Assembly: GCF_028769735.1 (NCBI RefSeq)
Contig: NC_088171.1
Location: forward strand, 68,589,216-68,653,215
Origin: Zonotrichia leucophrys gambelii
Lineage: Eukaryota > Chordata > Aves > Passeriformes > Passerellidae
DNA length: 64,000 bases
Direction: 5' to 3'
Each line of letters opens with the position of its first letter. The stretch's first letter is position 1. Of the stretch, positions 10,512-23,800 are shown piece by piece. Under the pieces are notes generated by a model, which did not search any database, was not told the origin of the DNA, and saw only the letters and a list, made by a program, of their open reading frames with translations. The translations under genes and the position numbers were made by a program.

Positions 10512-13500
10512 ATGGGGCAAACCAAAAGTAAGTGTCAGAACCTCTCCAAACAAGTGTTGATTAAGAAATTACATTATGAAATTGCTAACAATATGTCATA
10601 AAGCACAGACTTGTAAATGTTTACCAGGGCTAGTAAAAAGTAACAGACAATATCAAGTGTATTTTTAAATACATTTACACTTTAAAATTTATGGACTCTG
10701 GCTGTCAAAGTAATGACTTTTGGAGACAGTCCAAATGTCTGCATTATTAATAAAAGATGTCCTCAGATCTGTCTCACTAGATCTGTCTCTTTCTTTCATT
10801 ATTTTGAACATGCAAACTGGGTTTCAAATCCATCCAGTTCATCACTTTTTGATCCTCCCAAAACTTCTGCTCAGCACTTCAAAACAATGGGTGTTTTTTC
10901 TCATAAATTTCACACTGTTGAACTTATTCTAAGCACTCTCCAGAAAGGGAGGTGGAAGCTCCTCATCTGATAATGAAGAAGCTGCCCTCAGCACCTCTTG
11001 TACAGCATGCCTGGGCAGGTCTTTCTCACAGTTGTACATCAGGAACAATGAGTGGAATGAAGAAGAGTGCAGAAATGGCTACAGAAGTACCAGAGCTGTG
11101 CTTGCCCTGCTTACATCATGATCCATAAACCCCTGAAACCTGTTAAGAGTGGTTACTTTTCATCTCCAACTCTTCCCCTCTACGTGTCCGTGCTACTTGC
11201 TCATGTAGAAACAGCATTAGTAGTCCCCCTTTTACAGGTACCTTTCTCATCTCCCACCCCTTTTAACTGGCAGCTCCATCAAATCTTCTGCACTCTGTGC
11301 ACAGAAAACATACACTGAAGTCAAACAGATATTTTCTCATCTTCACTTGATCTGACACTTTCTTAAAACTCAAGCTCTGTACTTAGAATCATATAAAGAC
11401 AGTTAAAAACATCTGAGTCTTACATGAATGGAATTCATTTGGGGAAGGGAGAAAAAAGCCACAGCTTTAAAATATAGAATAATATGAAACCAAAATAGTT
11501 TTAATTAATAGAGACAATTCAAGGTACATTGTGAAAATTCAGATGTCACTTGTTTTTGGAAGATATATAAATCAACACAAATGACCTAAATAAAAAGGTT
11601 GTAGAGCCAGTGGGTAATCTGTGCACAAAGTGGATGAGGAATACCTTAATAATTTTCCATCTCAATAGCAGGCTGAGCTTCCTCTGATGTGTCTTCTTGT
11701 GATGCAGACTGTTAGTGCAACAGGAACAATGTCTGACAGGAGGTATTTCAGTTTCAGTTCTTTTCCCACAGTTTCCAGACTCCTGACAAATATAAATTGC
11801 ATACATTTTATGTGACAGGGGGAATATTGTATAAGGTATGACAACCTGATTATTTACCTACTATTTATTTAACTTTTAATATTTTCATCTCTGAAAATCA
11901 CTGTTATTCCTCAGAGTCTAGGAAATGGATTTTTAATTAGATACCCAGACAATTATTGTGGATGATGGATGTGAAGGTGATTTTAGTATTCTGTGTAACT
12001 CCTGGCCAATGATTTTTGCACTGTATTTTAAGCTATGAATTAAACTCAGGTACAGCCAGTCCTCAGTCACTGCTCTGTCTAATCTGGCTCTGATAACAGG
12101 AGAGAAGACAAGGAAGAGTGAGGTGAGTGGGGACAGTAATTTCCATGAGAGATTGCTTGGGAAGTTCTATTTCTTCTTTCTGGAAGGCCAGCAGGACTGA
12201 AAAAAACAACTAGGTGTTTCTACTTAACTAGCATTGAGAAATTTCTTCCACAACAGATAGAGATGGAGGACTCTAGAGTTAAATTCAGTTTTCCTTCATT
12301 TCTGAAGTTTTCATTAATTTGAACTGAATATTTCCTGTTACCAGGATGACACTGAGAAGAAGCATGGTGACAGGGAGAATTGTATTTGGGTCTCAAGAGT
12401 TGTGTCTCCTCACCTTACCTGGGGAGGCAGAGCCCTGGAATCAGCAGACAATTTTGCTTCTCAGCTGATAGAAGAAGTTGGTATAGAGGCAAGACATGTT
12501 CCTTTGGTTGCAATGACATTTTACTTCCATCCATTCCCAAAAGATACATACCATGTATAAGCCTGAACCCTAACTTTTCTCAAAGTTTATTGATACAAAG
12601 AACTGGGCTTTACAGGTTGGCAGGTGTGAGGGAATGATGTAGGGGACAGTCAAGCTTAGATTCAACAATGTGAATGTAAATTGAGCTACAGTTGGGTTAG
12701 AGAACTGAATCAAAAGTAAAATGTCACGAAAGTATGAAAAAATTAATTGATACCAAAGCTAAATTAAGAGGCTCCTCTTAATACTGTTCAGATAAGTTTG
12801 CCAAGTGTTGTTTACAGCTGTATTAACCAGCTATAGAGGTTGCATGTTGAGTAGCTGTGATTACTGCAGTCCTGTGCTTGATGTAAAATGCTGTTGAACA
12901 GCAGGATATAGGAAAGTGGGCTTAGCATCAGAGTTCAAATGCTACATAGCATCTCCGGCATAAAGGACAGGCATAGGAGGTGTGTGCATCTGGAAAATAC
13001 TGTGTGGTACCATTAGCTGAACATCCTTAAGGAGGTTGAAAGCAGCAACATGCAGGAGTTCAAAGAGATTAGAACTTGAAGAACGCAAGTTCCAGAAACC
13101 AAAGACAGATGAAATCTGTATTTACGAAAATAAAACCAAGGACTACTGCCTCTCTTAGTTTATGTAACATCTACAGTGCTGTTTTGAAGAAAAAATATCT
13201 AGTGCTAAAGTGGAAATTATGTGGAATACGATCTAAATATGGCAAATAAATATTACAAATTAACCATGTGGGAAGGAGTAAGCAAGAAGAAAGGAATCAA
13301 AAACATTTCTTCATATGTGGTTATATGAGAGGACAGTTTAGTGAAGAAGGGACAGTCAATTAATAAAGAGGTTGCAAAATATACTCCTGCGAGAAAGTTA
13401 CAGGTGAGAAGAAACAATGATACTAATTTAAAGTATTTTCTTTCTATTACTGCATTTTAACTGCCAGGGTGCACACTAGCATTATTTTATAAATGTGAGG

Positions 13501-13997
13501 TAGTCTGTGCTTCAGTGAAAGAAATAAATTATGTTGCTTTATGCTACACAATGCATAAATGAAATAATGATATATGAATTTGCCATTTTCACTGTTGTGA
13601 AAGAATTTCTCACCCTTTCTTACCTTGTGGTATCTTATTGTTGTAACCAAACTCTGAAAAGGATTGAAATAAACCATTGGAATTTGGGTTATGGTTATTG
13701 AGATGCTGCTAAAGTGGGATATTAGTGGATTTCCTCTAAAATTGTGCGAGATTCGACTCTCATTGCCAGTTGCCCTCAAAGCTCTTTGTTCTAGGCTTTT
13801 CATTGTCAGAAAGATGAAGACAAACAGAATTCTTAACTATTGGTAAATATTTTAATGATTATTTGGAGATTTTTTTTTCCTTTCTTTGTTAATCCTCTCA
13901 CCTGGAAAGGCAAGGACCTTGTTACAATTCTGTACAGCCATCTGTCAGGCTGTACAGAAAGGAAAAAGAAATAAACGTTTTCATGACTGGCCATTTC

Positions 13998-14014
13998 ATA
14001 TATATATATATATA
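13998..14014. repeat. Short (TA)n run
   Basis: An uninterrupted alternating A/T run of 17 bases; a simple microsatellite. Confidence 0.9.
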
Positions 14015-15855
14015 GGCAGACTGTTCCTACTGATTTTAGCGATATTATTTCTGTATTACACCAGCAAAAGAGAGATGAAATTTTATGACAAGCCTATCTC
14101 TATACCACTAAAAATGACCTAAACCCCCTTTCTGGATAAAGTCTGTAAAAGAATGACTGTCTTTACAGTTGACATTAGAGTGTCTTTTCTTTTTCAGTCT
14201 GAGTTGTCTATTCCTCCACAAGCTAGCTGGAAATATTTCTTTTCCAGAGAAGCATATGGTCTGGTTTTGAGATTGATAAACCTCATGGGGTAGCTCCTTT
14301 CTGGTTAAAAGGTTTTTAGAATATTAATCCTGAGAATCTGCATGTAAGGGAGACATATGGGAACTATAAACTGAACTCTCATTCACTTTTTGAAGCTTCT
14401 ATGCTCTGCTGGCTTGAGGGAGCCATGTTTTCAGAAAGCAGGGGGCATTGGGCATTTGAAAATTGGAATTGTTTTAAGGCATCACAAAAATGATAATTAA
14501 GTTATTGGTAATTAAAACGATCCAAAAATACTGCCAGGTATGCTTAAAAATATTTCTGAACCTCAGATACATTTCACCAAACATGTTGTCCTTATTTTTA
14601 AAAGTTGAATGTAATGCTGCACATTTTACTCTGGTACTACTGAATTAAAAGCAAATAGTTTTCAAACAGTAACATATTATGTCAGTTTATCTCTTTTTAG
14701 AGGTAAGAAGGATGGAAGAGATGATAAATAATTTTGTGAAACTGACCTACTTTATTATATCTTTCTATGTTAGGATTGTAATGTTTGCTCTAAGAGATTC
14801 TAGCTTATTCCACCGACACAAAGTCACAGTTATCTTCTGAATTGTGTCTCACATCCTGCATTCAAAATACCTTACAAAATACCTTATACTGTTAAAAAAA
14901 TATGGTAAAATATCTGTTCCCTGTACTCTGGCAAGAGAAAAGAATTGGGGTAAAAATACTGTAGGTTTGGGTTTTTTAGCTTGCAATTTTGTGCATGTTG
15001 CCCACTTTGATCTGAAGTGTCCTTCATGTCTAACAGTGCTACAGTGAGCACAGTTGCATTTAGGGCTTACTCCAGTTCAAATTAAACCAATCCTATAACT
15101 CAGAAAATTCTCTAAGCATAGGATAAAACTTTTAGACAGGCATGATTTGAATTTGAGACTTACCTAAATCAAAGAAGTGTAAAATAACTGGCCATGGTTA
15201 AAGTAACTCAAGTGTTTAAAAATACACTAAAAATCATCTGTCCTTTTAAAGGACAATGTAGTGATGATTAAACACATACACAGACATACCTGTATCTTTG
15301 AATTTACTTAAGAAATTCAGGCACAGTCCTATGTCTTATGACTGTGAAATGAAAATGTATTTGCAATGCTGGCAAAGAAAAACAGACCCAGTACAATAGT
15401 CAGTCATACTATTGTGCTGCTTACCTTGATTTCTGTCTCAAATATTTATCCACTTGTTTTGTTAGTCTGCATTCAAAGCTTCATCTCGAGGCCCTTGCTT
15501 AGTTTTTTCCCCCATAACTCCAAATGCAAAAATGTAATCCTCCTATTGCAGGGCTGCATCTTCTGCCCTGTGCCACCTAGGGGGTACAAGGACATAACAG
15601 TCTCCCTTCTGCAAAAGCAACGAAATTAGCAGCGTCCTATCTTCCTTTGAAGGCCAATATCCACCTGAAAAAGTGTCTTGGGATTTCCAATTATAACAAA
15701 AACAACAACAATATTAATAACAGCAATAACACACAATTAGGAACTCTTTCTTATTTGGCATCACTTGCAAATGAATGCTATGGGTATTAAAGCAATCCAT
15801 AGAGTCAGTGCTGCCGTAAACATTGCCACTGAAAAATGCAGAAGCATCATTGGTT

Positions 15856-15938
15856 GTTACTCATAAGTTCTTGTTACTCTTAAGTTCTGTACTCTTAAGT
15901 GAACTCTGATTCACTTTGCTGAACTCTGCTCACTTTGT
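15856..15938. repeat. Compound imperfect minisatellite
   Basis: Three imperfect copies of a unit of about 16 bases (GTTACTCTTAAGTTCT type) start at 15856, 15873 and 15889. They run into two imperfect copies of a second unit of about 20 bases (GAACTCTGATTCACTTTGCT type) starting at 15901 and 15921. The two units overlap at the junction, suggesting stepwise slippage. Confidence 0.7.
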
Positions 15939-16481
15939 AGGAGCTGATGAGATCTCACACCTAACTGGTGTGGCCACAGGCAGATGAAACAAAACACAAA
16001 TATAAATCTGGGAGATTTCTCTTTGCAACTGTAATGCTTTAAGCAGAAGCACTAAGCTGCACTTATCCCATTTGAATTTTCCTTTCCCAGTCTCTCCTAA
16101 TAAGGATCACTCATATGAGCTAAGTATTGCCCTCAGTAACCATCCTTGCATTATTAATAACCGACTCAATTTTGCTTGCTAGAACAAGAGTCCTCCTTTA
16201 ATATGAAAAGTTAGGCTGAAGTAACAGTCCTTCATGAATGCATAAATTACCAGTCTTTTCGACTAACTGGTCTCAAATTATGTCATCAATCTTATCACCA
16301 AATCAACAGGATTTGGAGGTTGCTCTCCTACTCAAATGCTAAAATTTAGGTAAAGGCCTGGGCAGACAAGCAGGAGAAAAAGCTAAGACAACAGAATTTT
16401 ATATTATCCATGCTGCACATCCCAAACAGCAAGAACAAGGAGAGACAAAGCTAATTATCTTAGAAGAATAAAAACACTACA

Positions 16482-16562
16482 GAGAATCATAGAATTGTTA
16501 AGGTTGAAACAGACCTCTAAGATCACTGACTCACACCATTAACCCAGCACCACTGTATTCAC
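16482..16562 (-). mobile_element. CR1 LINE, very short 3' tail
   Basis: The plus strand reads AGAATCATAGAATTGTTAAG, then a GGTTGAAACAGACCTCTAAG block, then CATTAACCCAGCACCA. This is the reverse complement of a standard CR1 3' terminus. Only about 80 bp remain, so the element is severely 5'-truncated. Its tail is well preserved compared with the old copy at 7035-7335. Confidence 0.88.
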
Positions 16563-17439
16563 CTGCATGTAAAAGAATATCAGAAGCTGAAATCAGTGAT
16601 GAAGGCCCATAATGCTGGACATAATCCTTCAACTCTTAACCCATTTTGTGCAAACAGCCTATCCACAGAGCCAGTCTCTGAAGGATGCCTGTTCACCCTA
16701 AATTTTTCTGCTAATTTTTTAGATTATCAAAAGTTAGACACATGCCATACAGAAACAGAGGATCATTTTGGTAGCCAGCACTATAGTAAATTTACTTTTT
16801 CTTCATTTAATATACCTACCTATTTAAAAATAGCCACCATCTCTAAAGAGAAACTCTATATAGTCAATGATAGAAAGAACAGGGTGCAGAAAGTCTGTGC
16901 TTACTTCAGACTGGTTTGTTTATGTGAGCTCTGAATCATTCTCAGCTTTATTATCTTTGTAGAAGATGTGACTAACTTAAAGTATTCTTTTCCTGCACAA
17001 CAATTGGTTTTTTTATGATATCAAAGTTGATGTCTGTTCTGATGAGCAGTGTAACTGGAGACGTGTCTGCCAAACTATGGTCACTCACTTGTGTTAGGGA
17101 AATTTCCTCCTCATGAAATTCAGTTTCCTCACTGCACAAAGCTAATTTTTCCTATGTCATGGAGAGTTGTTTTATTGACACACTCTTGGGACAGGGTTTT
17201 CTCTCAATAGCACAAACATTCTGTCAGTGGCTTTGGCCGATGTAATATGTGTATGTTTTCTAGAAGTAGCACACTTATTGGCTACCACCTACTCATTGTT
17301 GAGAGAAAAGCCTTATAGGGCTTTAACACAAGAACAAGCAATATTTAACATCTACATCAAGCACTGCTTCCTGCTCCTTGGACACCAGCAGAACTTTGGA
17401 TATCCTCTGGCATACCCAGTGTGAGGTAACAGTTGGATC
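16563..17439. other. Unique AT-rich sequence, no gene seen
   Basis: No recognisable gene or repeat. A 112-codon plus-strand frame (16596-16934) follows the CR1 tail but has no recognisable protein features. Confidence 0.45.
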
Positions 17440-17900
17440 TCCTCCTACAGAGCTGAATCAGGCCACTGTCTTATAAGCTGTGAGCTGTGCGCCTCCAGAT
17501 CCTTCAGGGACCAGATCCCAATCTCTTTGGCAGAGAGCTGGAGCCTGCAGGACAGATCCAGGTGCCCCGTTCCGTAGGTGTGCTGACCCGGCTGGGCAGT
17601 CAGACATGATAAACCACACTTGCAGCAGAAGCATGTGAGGCTGAAAGCCCTGGGTCAGGCCAGTCCTTCACCTCCCAGCCTGGAGGAGGACTACCTGCTT
17701 GCCCAGGCACTTTGTGAGCCCAGCCTGCCATGGCAGGGGAGGCAAGGCAGTGCCTGCAGGGTGAGGGACAGTGGGACTGTGGGGTGCAGCCCTAGCGGGG
17801 TGGCCAAGGACCACTTCCCTCCCAGAGCCTCTGGCAGCTGTGACTGCAGGTGCTTGGGCTGCACAAGCAGAAACATGTGAGGGTGCAGCCCGGAAAGCTT
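17440..17900. other. GC-rich, CpG-poor block
   Basis: By hand count, 17641-17880 is about 64% G+C (153 of 240), while the flanks look far more AT-rich. CpG dinucleotides are scarce and lie mainly at 17480-17590, so this is not a classic unmethylated CpG island. Both strands are open for 80-86 codons here, as expected from stop-poor GC-rich sequence. A loosely similar phrase, AGCAGAAGCATGTGAGG and AGCAGAAACATGTGAGG, occurs near 17623 and 17867. I recognise no protein. It may be an old repeat, an exon or pseudogene remnant, or a GC-biased conversion patch. Confidence 0.5.
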
Positions 17901-20900
17901 CATTTTCAGCTGACTAACCTCTTTCCTTGGCAAGAAAAAAATGTTTCCTTGTGTTTTTTTTAAAAGAGTGAGAGTGCATGAGAGTGCAAACTATTTTCCT
18001 CCTCAGAATCTATTCTGAAGCCTGTAGAAGGCTCTAAAACATGTACAATAGCCTGTTAGAATGAGAGTATTTTGTTTTGTGGGAGAAACAAAGAGCTTGA
18101 GGATTTTGATCAGGCATTTAAGAGGTAGAGTATCACCTTTTCTGGAGGAAATGCATAGCAAGAATGCCCAGTCTACTTCTTCCTCTCTGCTCCTCCCAGC
18201 TCATCTTTGCTCCCTGGGAAACACTTGAATCAGCAGTGCCAGCAACTCCTCTGCTCTTTGCCTATCTAGGATGATCAGAGACAGCTTTTGTTTAAAATTT
18301 CAGGATTTAAGATCCTTTTCTTTTTTTCAGCAAATGAGAGGTATTTTGTAATTGGTATCCTAACAAATCCTCAATCCTCCAAGTCTTTTCTCCTACTGTG
18401 AGAAGGATTTCCCTGGTTTTCCACTCTCTTTTTTAACCAAGTGCATTGAACAAATTTAACACTGCTTCTCAGAGAGTTAAATTGGATTTGTACAGATGGA
18501 CACTGTTACAGGCCTCCTTTATAGGTGGGATTAATTTTATTAAAATATAATCCTCCCATGCTCACATTATCCCCTTCAGACATTCTCTTTTAATCTTTTG
18601 CAAAGTAGCATTAAAACACTTTCTGGGATTCATTAGGAATTACATTAAAATACAGACACACCTTTTAGGCTACACCTGCTAAGAAAAAGCAAAACTGGGA
18701 TTTCCTATACTTGGACACCCTTTCTGAGCCAATTAGATGGGAATGGGCAAGATGCATCTGCCCCAGTGCCAGCAAAATGACAATTGGAGGAGCACAAAGT
18801 AGTCCTATGACCACTCAGCTGCTTTCCTTCTGGGACAGGGGTACAGTTTATTTTCTTCTTCTCAGTCCTGGAAATCAACTTGTCTTGCTCCACTGCCTTG
18901 ATTTGAAGGAAGGTCTACAGATGCTTCTGTGATTTTCCATTTCACCCCCATGCAGCACAAGGCCTGTGCACCACTTAAATCCTCATCAGAATAGGGCTTA
19001 GGTAATACCCTTGGCAGAAGGGCAAGTTCCACCCACATTCCTCTGTGCTCATCTGGGCTGGAGAATCAGAATTGGAAAGCTGCATGTGTGTGGTTTTTTT
19101 ACCACTTGGAACTAAGTACTTACTGTGCACCTATTTCAGATTTGCTTCTGGCTCTGGTCTTTCTGCAAAGCCAGAAACTACACCAGTGAAATCTGTTTAT
19201 GTTATAAATTTAGAATTCCAAGTTAGATTTGAAAGAACAAAAATGAGAAATCCTTGCCATTCATTAGTCCTTTACTGAGAGTAAGCTGAGAGATTTCTCA
19301 ATTGCATTATTCACCCCAAAAGAGATTCTGAAGTTTCCTAAACCCCATTAGTCTGTTATGAAACATACTAATGCTGCAAAAAGGTAAATAAATCTCTTTT
19401 GATTGGCTTCCAAATTTTTGGTAAAGCCCTATAATATATGTACTTTACTATTAATGGTAGCATATTAAAGTCCACCTGTAAGAGAGAAATAAAGGAGAAT
19501 TAAATGTATAAAGTAAAGGCAAAGTCCTGCTAAAAATTCAAAATAGAAGAACATAAGTGCAAAGAGAAATGCTTGGAATTATTTAATCTTTTAACTAAAA
19601 TATAAAACCTTGTCAATAATATTATATATTTCAACATGTATTAAGCCCTGAAGAAAGTAAGATACTTCATCTGGTTTTGCAAAAGTCATATTGCCTATGT
19701 TGTAGTACCTCTGATACTGATACACCTCACATGGTCTGCAGAAAACATAACATTTTCAGTACAAAAAGCAAGGTAGCCACAGGTATCTAGGAGATCTGAG
19801 GAAAATCTGAAAAAACAGGCACTGGAAAGAGGAAATGTTAAATAAGAGAGGGTGCAGCAGCCATCTCTGAACACAGAGATAGAAGAGTTCATGGCATGGG
19901 TCCCTTGCTCTCTTTTTCATCTTCTGCTACTGATAAAGGCAGATTTTCAAAATGCTTGTAATGTTGCATTATCAATGTGATTAAATCGCAGTAAGTTCTC
20001 ACTTAGTAATATTACTTTATAGTTTGTAGTGGTTGCTTAAGAGATCAGTTCTAAAACTGGAAAGCTTTTCAGTTACTTTCTTCAATCTGTCATTTTGACG
20101 GGAGTGAATTTATAAAGGTCTCTGAAATTATCCTACCTACCACTATTTGCCTACCTAAGTTTTCAGCTATCCCATGTGAGCTTGGACTCAGGCCTTAACA
20201 TGCTATGAGCACTGTGTTAGCAGTTCTAGTCTTGGACAGGTCCATGCTAGTGTTGGAAATTAAAATCTGCTCCATCTTCATCCCATAATAAATATCACAT
20301 CTGTAAAACAAGACTAGGAATCTCTATGACAATCTTGTGGATTGAAACATGAACCTACTCCTTGTGTCTAGTATCAGCTATGGATCTGAAGAAATCTGTC
20401 CAGCCCCCTGCTCATCACTCTTCGCCAGACCAAAGCTACTGCTGCACTGGATCAGCCCATCCCACTCTCCCTTGCATCGTGTAACACCCTTGCAGTCATG
20501 TAGCTGTGCAGCCTCCTTCAGACAAGGACCACAGCAATCTGGTAGGTGCCTTACATGACATTATCTTGGCAGGATGGAGCTGAAATTCCCAAGTTTGCCC
20601 AGCTCCTGGCATCTTTAGCCAAGAGGATCTTGGGTTGCCACAGCTACGCTCTTACCAGAATCTCAGCTAACTAATTTAAAATCAGTCGAAGAGATTTTCG
20701 CTCCCTTGCTTCACCACTTCACATTCTAGAAATAATTGCATATCTGTAATACAGCATAAAAGATATTTTAGCTGCCTTCAGAATGTTCTCTCTGCTGGTT
20801 GGGTTATATTTACACTGTTACCCTGAATTCCCTGTGGGCTGTTATCATTAAAGCACATTGTCACCATGTGACTCTACCTGGACATCTTCCTATGGCCCTG

Positions 20901-22591
20901 GAGATGTAGTCACAACTGCACACCACTGGTCTGGCTACTGAAGTGCAAGTATTTCCAGATCAGATAGTATGGCAAAGTTCTTGTAGGTAGACCTTGCTAA
21001 ATCTTCCCTCAGTTTGAAAAAGTTATGGTTTTTATTTGTCTATTCCCATCTTTGTCTTTAATGTTACTACACCTGTGCAAGCAGAAACAGAATGGGACAA
21101 GGCAGACCAACTGCATTTCAGAATTCTGGCACAAATTTAACTTGGTATTCCTTTCTATATTTATGTTCTGCCTTGGTTTTGATGGATTAAGAATGCTAAA
21201 CAAATTTCTTATAATGCACGCTAGTCCATATCATCAAAGGCTGCCAAAGAGGCTGCCTTTTTCTCCAGCAGCTGCTACTGCTGAAAAGCTGTTTCATCCT
21301 GAGATCAAAAAGTCTACCTTACCTTATTGTCTACTGCAAAGATTTACCAGCTGGCTTTGTCACCTGCTTGCACTAGGAATTTACAGTCATTTTTTGGAAA
21401 ATGCATTTCCACTGTGATATATATGTATTATAGATACACTTTCTTTCCCAATTGTGAGATATATGTGTGTATATAAGTATATATGTCTATATTAATATGT
21501 TTACTACAAAATATGTATCTAAATAATCCAATAACCTACAAAAAAATTCTCCTGTATCTTTCTTTACACTCTCACTGCAAAACACTCTGTGCCACAAAAA
21601 TCAGCAGGAGCAACACCACCCCTTTGCCTTGCACAGTTCCTACAGATAACACTTTAAGGAGAACCAGCCCATCAGCTTGGGAGAGGATGAACACACTGTG
21701 GTAAGCTCTAAGCTGTGCACATGCAGACTGTCAAAAATTATTGACTTTGGACAAATTCTAAAGTTACTGGAGGGAGAAAGGGAGGAAGAAAGTAAGGATT
21801 GATAGGTGGTGTAATTTCATACAGTTAGAAAATCTTAGAAAACAAGGCTAAATACAGGGCGTGGGGAAAGAAACATAAGACATTCGATTAAAGCTGTAGG
21901 AGAGAGCTGAGAGAAGCTCCAACAGGCAGAGACATCAAGGTAAGTGATAAGATGTTAAACATTATCATAAATTGAGAACTTGCACTGCAGGTTAATCTGC
22001 TGGTGTTTAACTCTCAGCTATTAAGAGGATAAGGGATGAACAGATAAGGCTTTAGAAATAAAAACTACATTTTCACATCTCTGCTGGTGAGGACATCAGT
22101 GATATTTCTGGGCTGCTGTTATGCTTTTAAAGGTAATCAAATCATGATATTAAAGGCAGTGATTTCTAGCCATCCTATTCATCAGCATAACTAAAATAAG
22201 TTGGAAAAGAGGAACTCCCCAGAAGGAATGCTATTCAAATTGCAATTGAGAAGAAGTTAGAGAAAAAAATATATTAAATAATTAGATTTAAACACTAAAT
22301 CTTATAAAATACTGTTAAACAAAAATGAACTGTAACACAAAATTAGCATTTCAAAGAACATATTTTTCTTATTTTTAATGATTCCCTCAACCAGATTTAG
22401 ATATTGTTATTACTGACTGTACGCAAGAGATGCACTACATCTGCAGGAACAGAATGGTCCCAAACTATCTGGAGGTGATTCCTTGCATCTGAATCTGTGC
22501 TTTCTGGTGCAGGATGGTGATGATGCTAAGCCAGCCCTATGGACTTGAAGGGCACTCTGGAGCCATGCCTCAAGAACAGGTCATAGAACCT
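17901..22591. other. Unique sequence, no gene seen
   Basis: About 4.7 kb without a recognised gene or mobile element. A TA/TG-rich patch lies at about 21415-21500. A CT-rich stretch at 20400-20520 gives a Ser/Pro-rich frame that I judge compositional. Confidence 0.45.
21415..21500. repeat. AT-rich degenerate TA/TG simple repeat
   Basis: Interspersed ATATAT, TATATG and TGTGTATATA runs with a short CT-rich interruption (CTTTCTTTCCC). A decayed microsatellite. Confidence 0.7.
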
Positions 22592-22807
22592 TCTCCTCTC
22601 CTCTCCTCTCCTCTCCTCTCCTCTCCTCTCCTCTCCTCTCCTCTCCTCTCCTCTCCTCTCCTCTCCTCTCCTCTCCTCTCCTCTCCTCTCCTCTCCTCTC
22701 CTTTCCTCTCCTCTCCTCTCCTCTCCTCTCCTCTCCTCTCCTCTCCTCTCCTCTCCTCTCCTCTCCTCTCCTCTCCTCTCCTCTCCTCTCCTCTCCTCTC
22801 CTCTCCT
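22592..22807. repeat. (CTCTC)n pentanucleotide array, about 43 copies
   Basis: About 216 bp of almost perfect CTCTC units. I see a single substitution, a T at 22703. The plus strand is all pyrimidine and the minus strand all purine, so the array could form triplex (H-DNA). Five is not a multiple of three, so every frame reads the same five codons in rotation. The plus strand gives Ser-Ser-Pro-Leu-Leu and the minus strand Gly-Glu-Glu-Arg-Arg, with no stop in any frame. The apparent 96-99 codon frames on both strands are therefore by-products of the repeat, not genes. The near purity suggests recent expansion. Confidence 0.97.
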
Positions 22808-23380
22808 GTGTAACATTTGCTCTAGGTCAACGGGAGGCAGCCAGATGCTGTGGTTTTAGCTCCAGTGTATTGTTGGTGGATGGATGTTTTACTCCCTACT
22901 TCCCAGTCCCTTGATATGATGGTAACGTGTATTCACGGTATTGACAGAACCAGCCTCCAGGAACAGAGATGGGTTTCCTGTGGGAACAGAGACTGGCTAG
23001 AGGCAGCGAAAGGGATTGGCTCTTAATATCTGTGAGACAAAAATACATCTTTCTCAGAGCTTCCCTACTGAGTTGGAGGACCAGGCAGCAATCCTGATGG
23101 GACACATCAGGAAATACATGACTTTTCAGTGGGATCAACTAAGAGTGTAGCAAGCTGTCTAAGAGTAGAGGAATTGCAGAATGTTTTGGTGGAAGCTTAG
23201 GTGTAGGATTGGAAGAAAAGTTTTGCACTGGGGCTTCTGTTTTACTAGAGGCTGAGGTGCAAGCAATTTTTAAGAGCAGGGAGTGGGTAGCATAGTGAAA
23301 TCTTTCAAGACTTGACTGCAATGAAAGACAGTCCTGAACTAAAAAGATTGAGAGCTTTTGTTTTGAAATACCATTGTTGG

Positions 23381-23461
23381 TTATAAGTATTGTATAATAC
23401 TTATAATACTTAGATATATTGTATAATATATAAGTATTATAACTGACAGTTATAAGTATTT
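23381..23461. repeat. AT-rich inverted repeat cluster
   Basis: TTATAAGTATT (23381-23391) and its exact reverse complement AATACTTATAA (23396-23406) are separated by GTAT, making an 11-bp stem with a 4-base loop. The same 11-mer returns at 23450-23460 after further TATAATA/TATTATA sequence. It is most likely an AT-rich simple-repeat derivative. Confidence 0.75.
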
Positions 23462-23654
23462 GGATTCTACTTACTTTGGGGAGGTGGCAACTGAACTACC
23501 ATAAATTAATGAAATGATTACCAGTGTAATCTCATTTCATTAATGAAGAAACAGGTTCAGGGGAAGACAAAAGTAGTTTGGCTGATTCATCCTGGACATC
23601 AGAATCTGGTTGCAGAGAAGAAAAGGAGTTTCTGAGGTAAGGGACTAGCCTACA

Positions 23655-23800
23655 ATGAGAATGATTTGGATTCAATTCTTCAACCTTCATTTACTGGTTT
23701 CAGCCATTCACCCTGTTCTCTCACAGCCTGTGGGTGACTTTAAGTGTTCAATTTCTCTGTGTCTTCACTGCTGATGGAACATAACAATGAGATTCAACAT
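23655..23800 (+). mobile_element. MIR-like SINE relic
   Basis: On the plus strand, GATTTGGATTCAATTCTT resembles the B-box region of MIR (GGGTTCGAATCCC). It is followed at the right distance by CTGTGGGTGACTTTAAGTG, then TTCAATTTCTCTGTGTCTTC. These match the MIR core order: GCTGTGTGACCTTGGGCAAG, TTAACCTCTCTGTGCCTCAG. MIRs are ancient tRNA-derived SINEs found across amniotes. Heavy divergence keeps this a tentative call. Confidence 0.45.

Larger units (their letters stand above)
9571..16481. other. Unique sequence, no gene seen
   Basis: Nearly 7 kb with no recognised exon, RNA gene or mobile element. Contents I can name are a 17-bp direct repeat (10473-10511), a short TA run (13998-14014), a 12-bp tandem pair (14864-14887) and a compound minisatellite (15856-15938). 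Open frames of 60-120 codons on both strands look like chance. Confidence 0.45.

Noticed and set aside
20280..20345. MIR-like phrase (CATCTGTAAAAC)
   Set aside because: One short word match without the flanking core; probably chance.
22514..22816. Overlapping 96-99 codon open frames on both strands
   Set aside because: They are produced by the pentanucleotide array, which cannot contain a stop in any frame.
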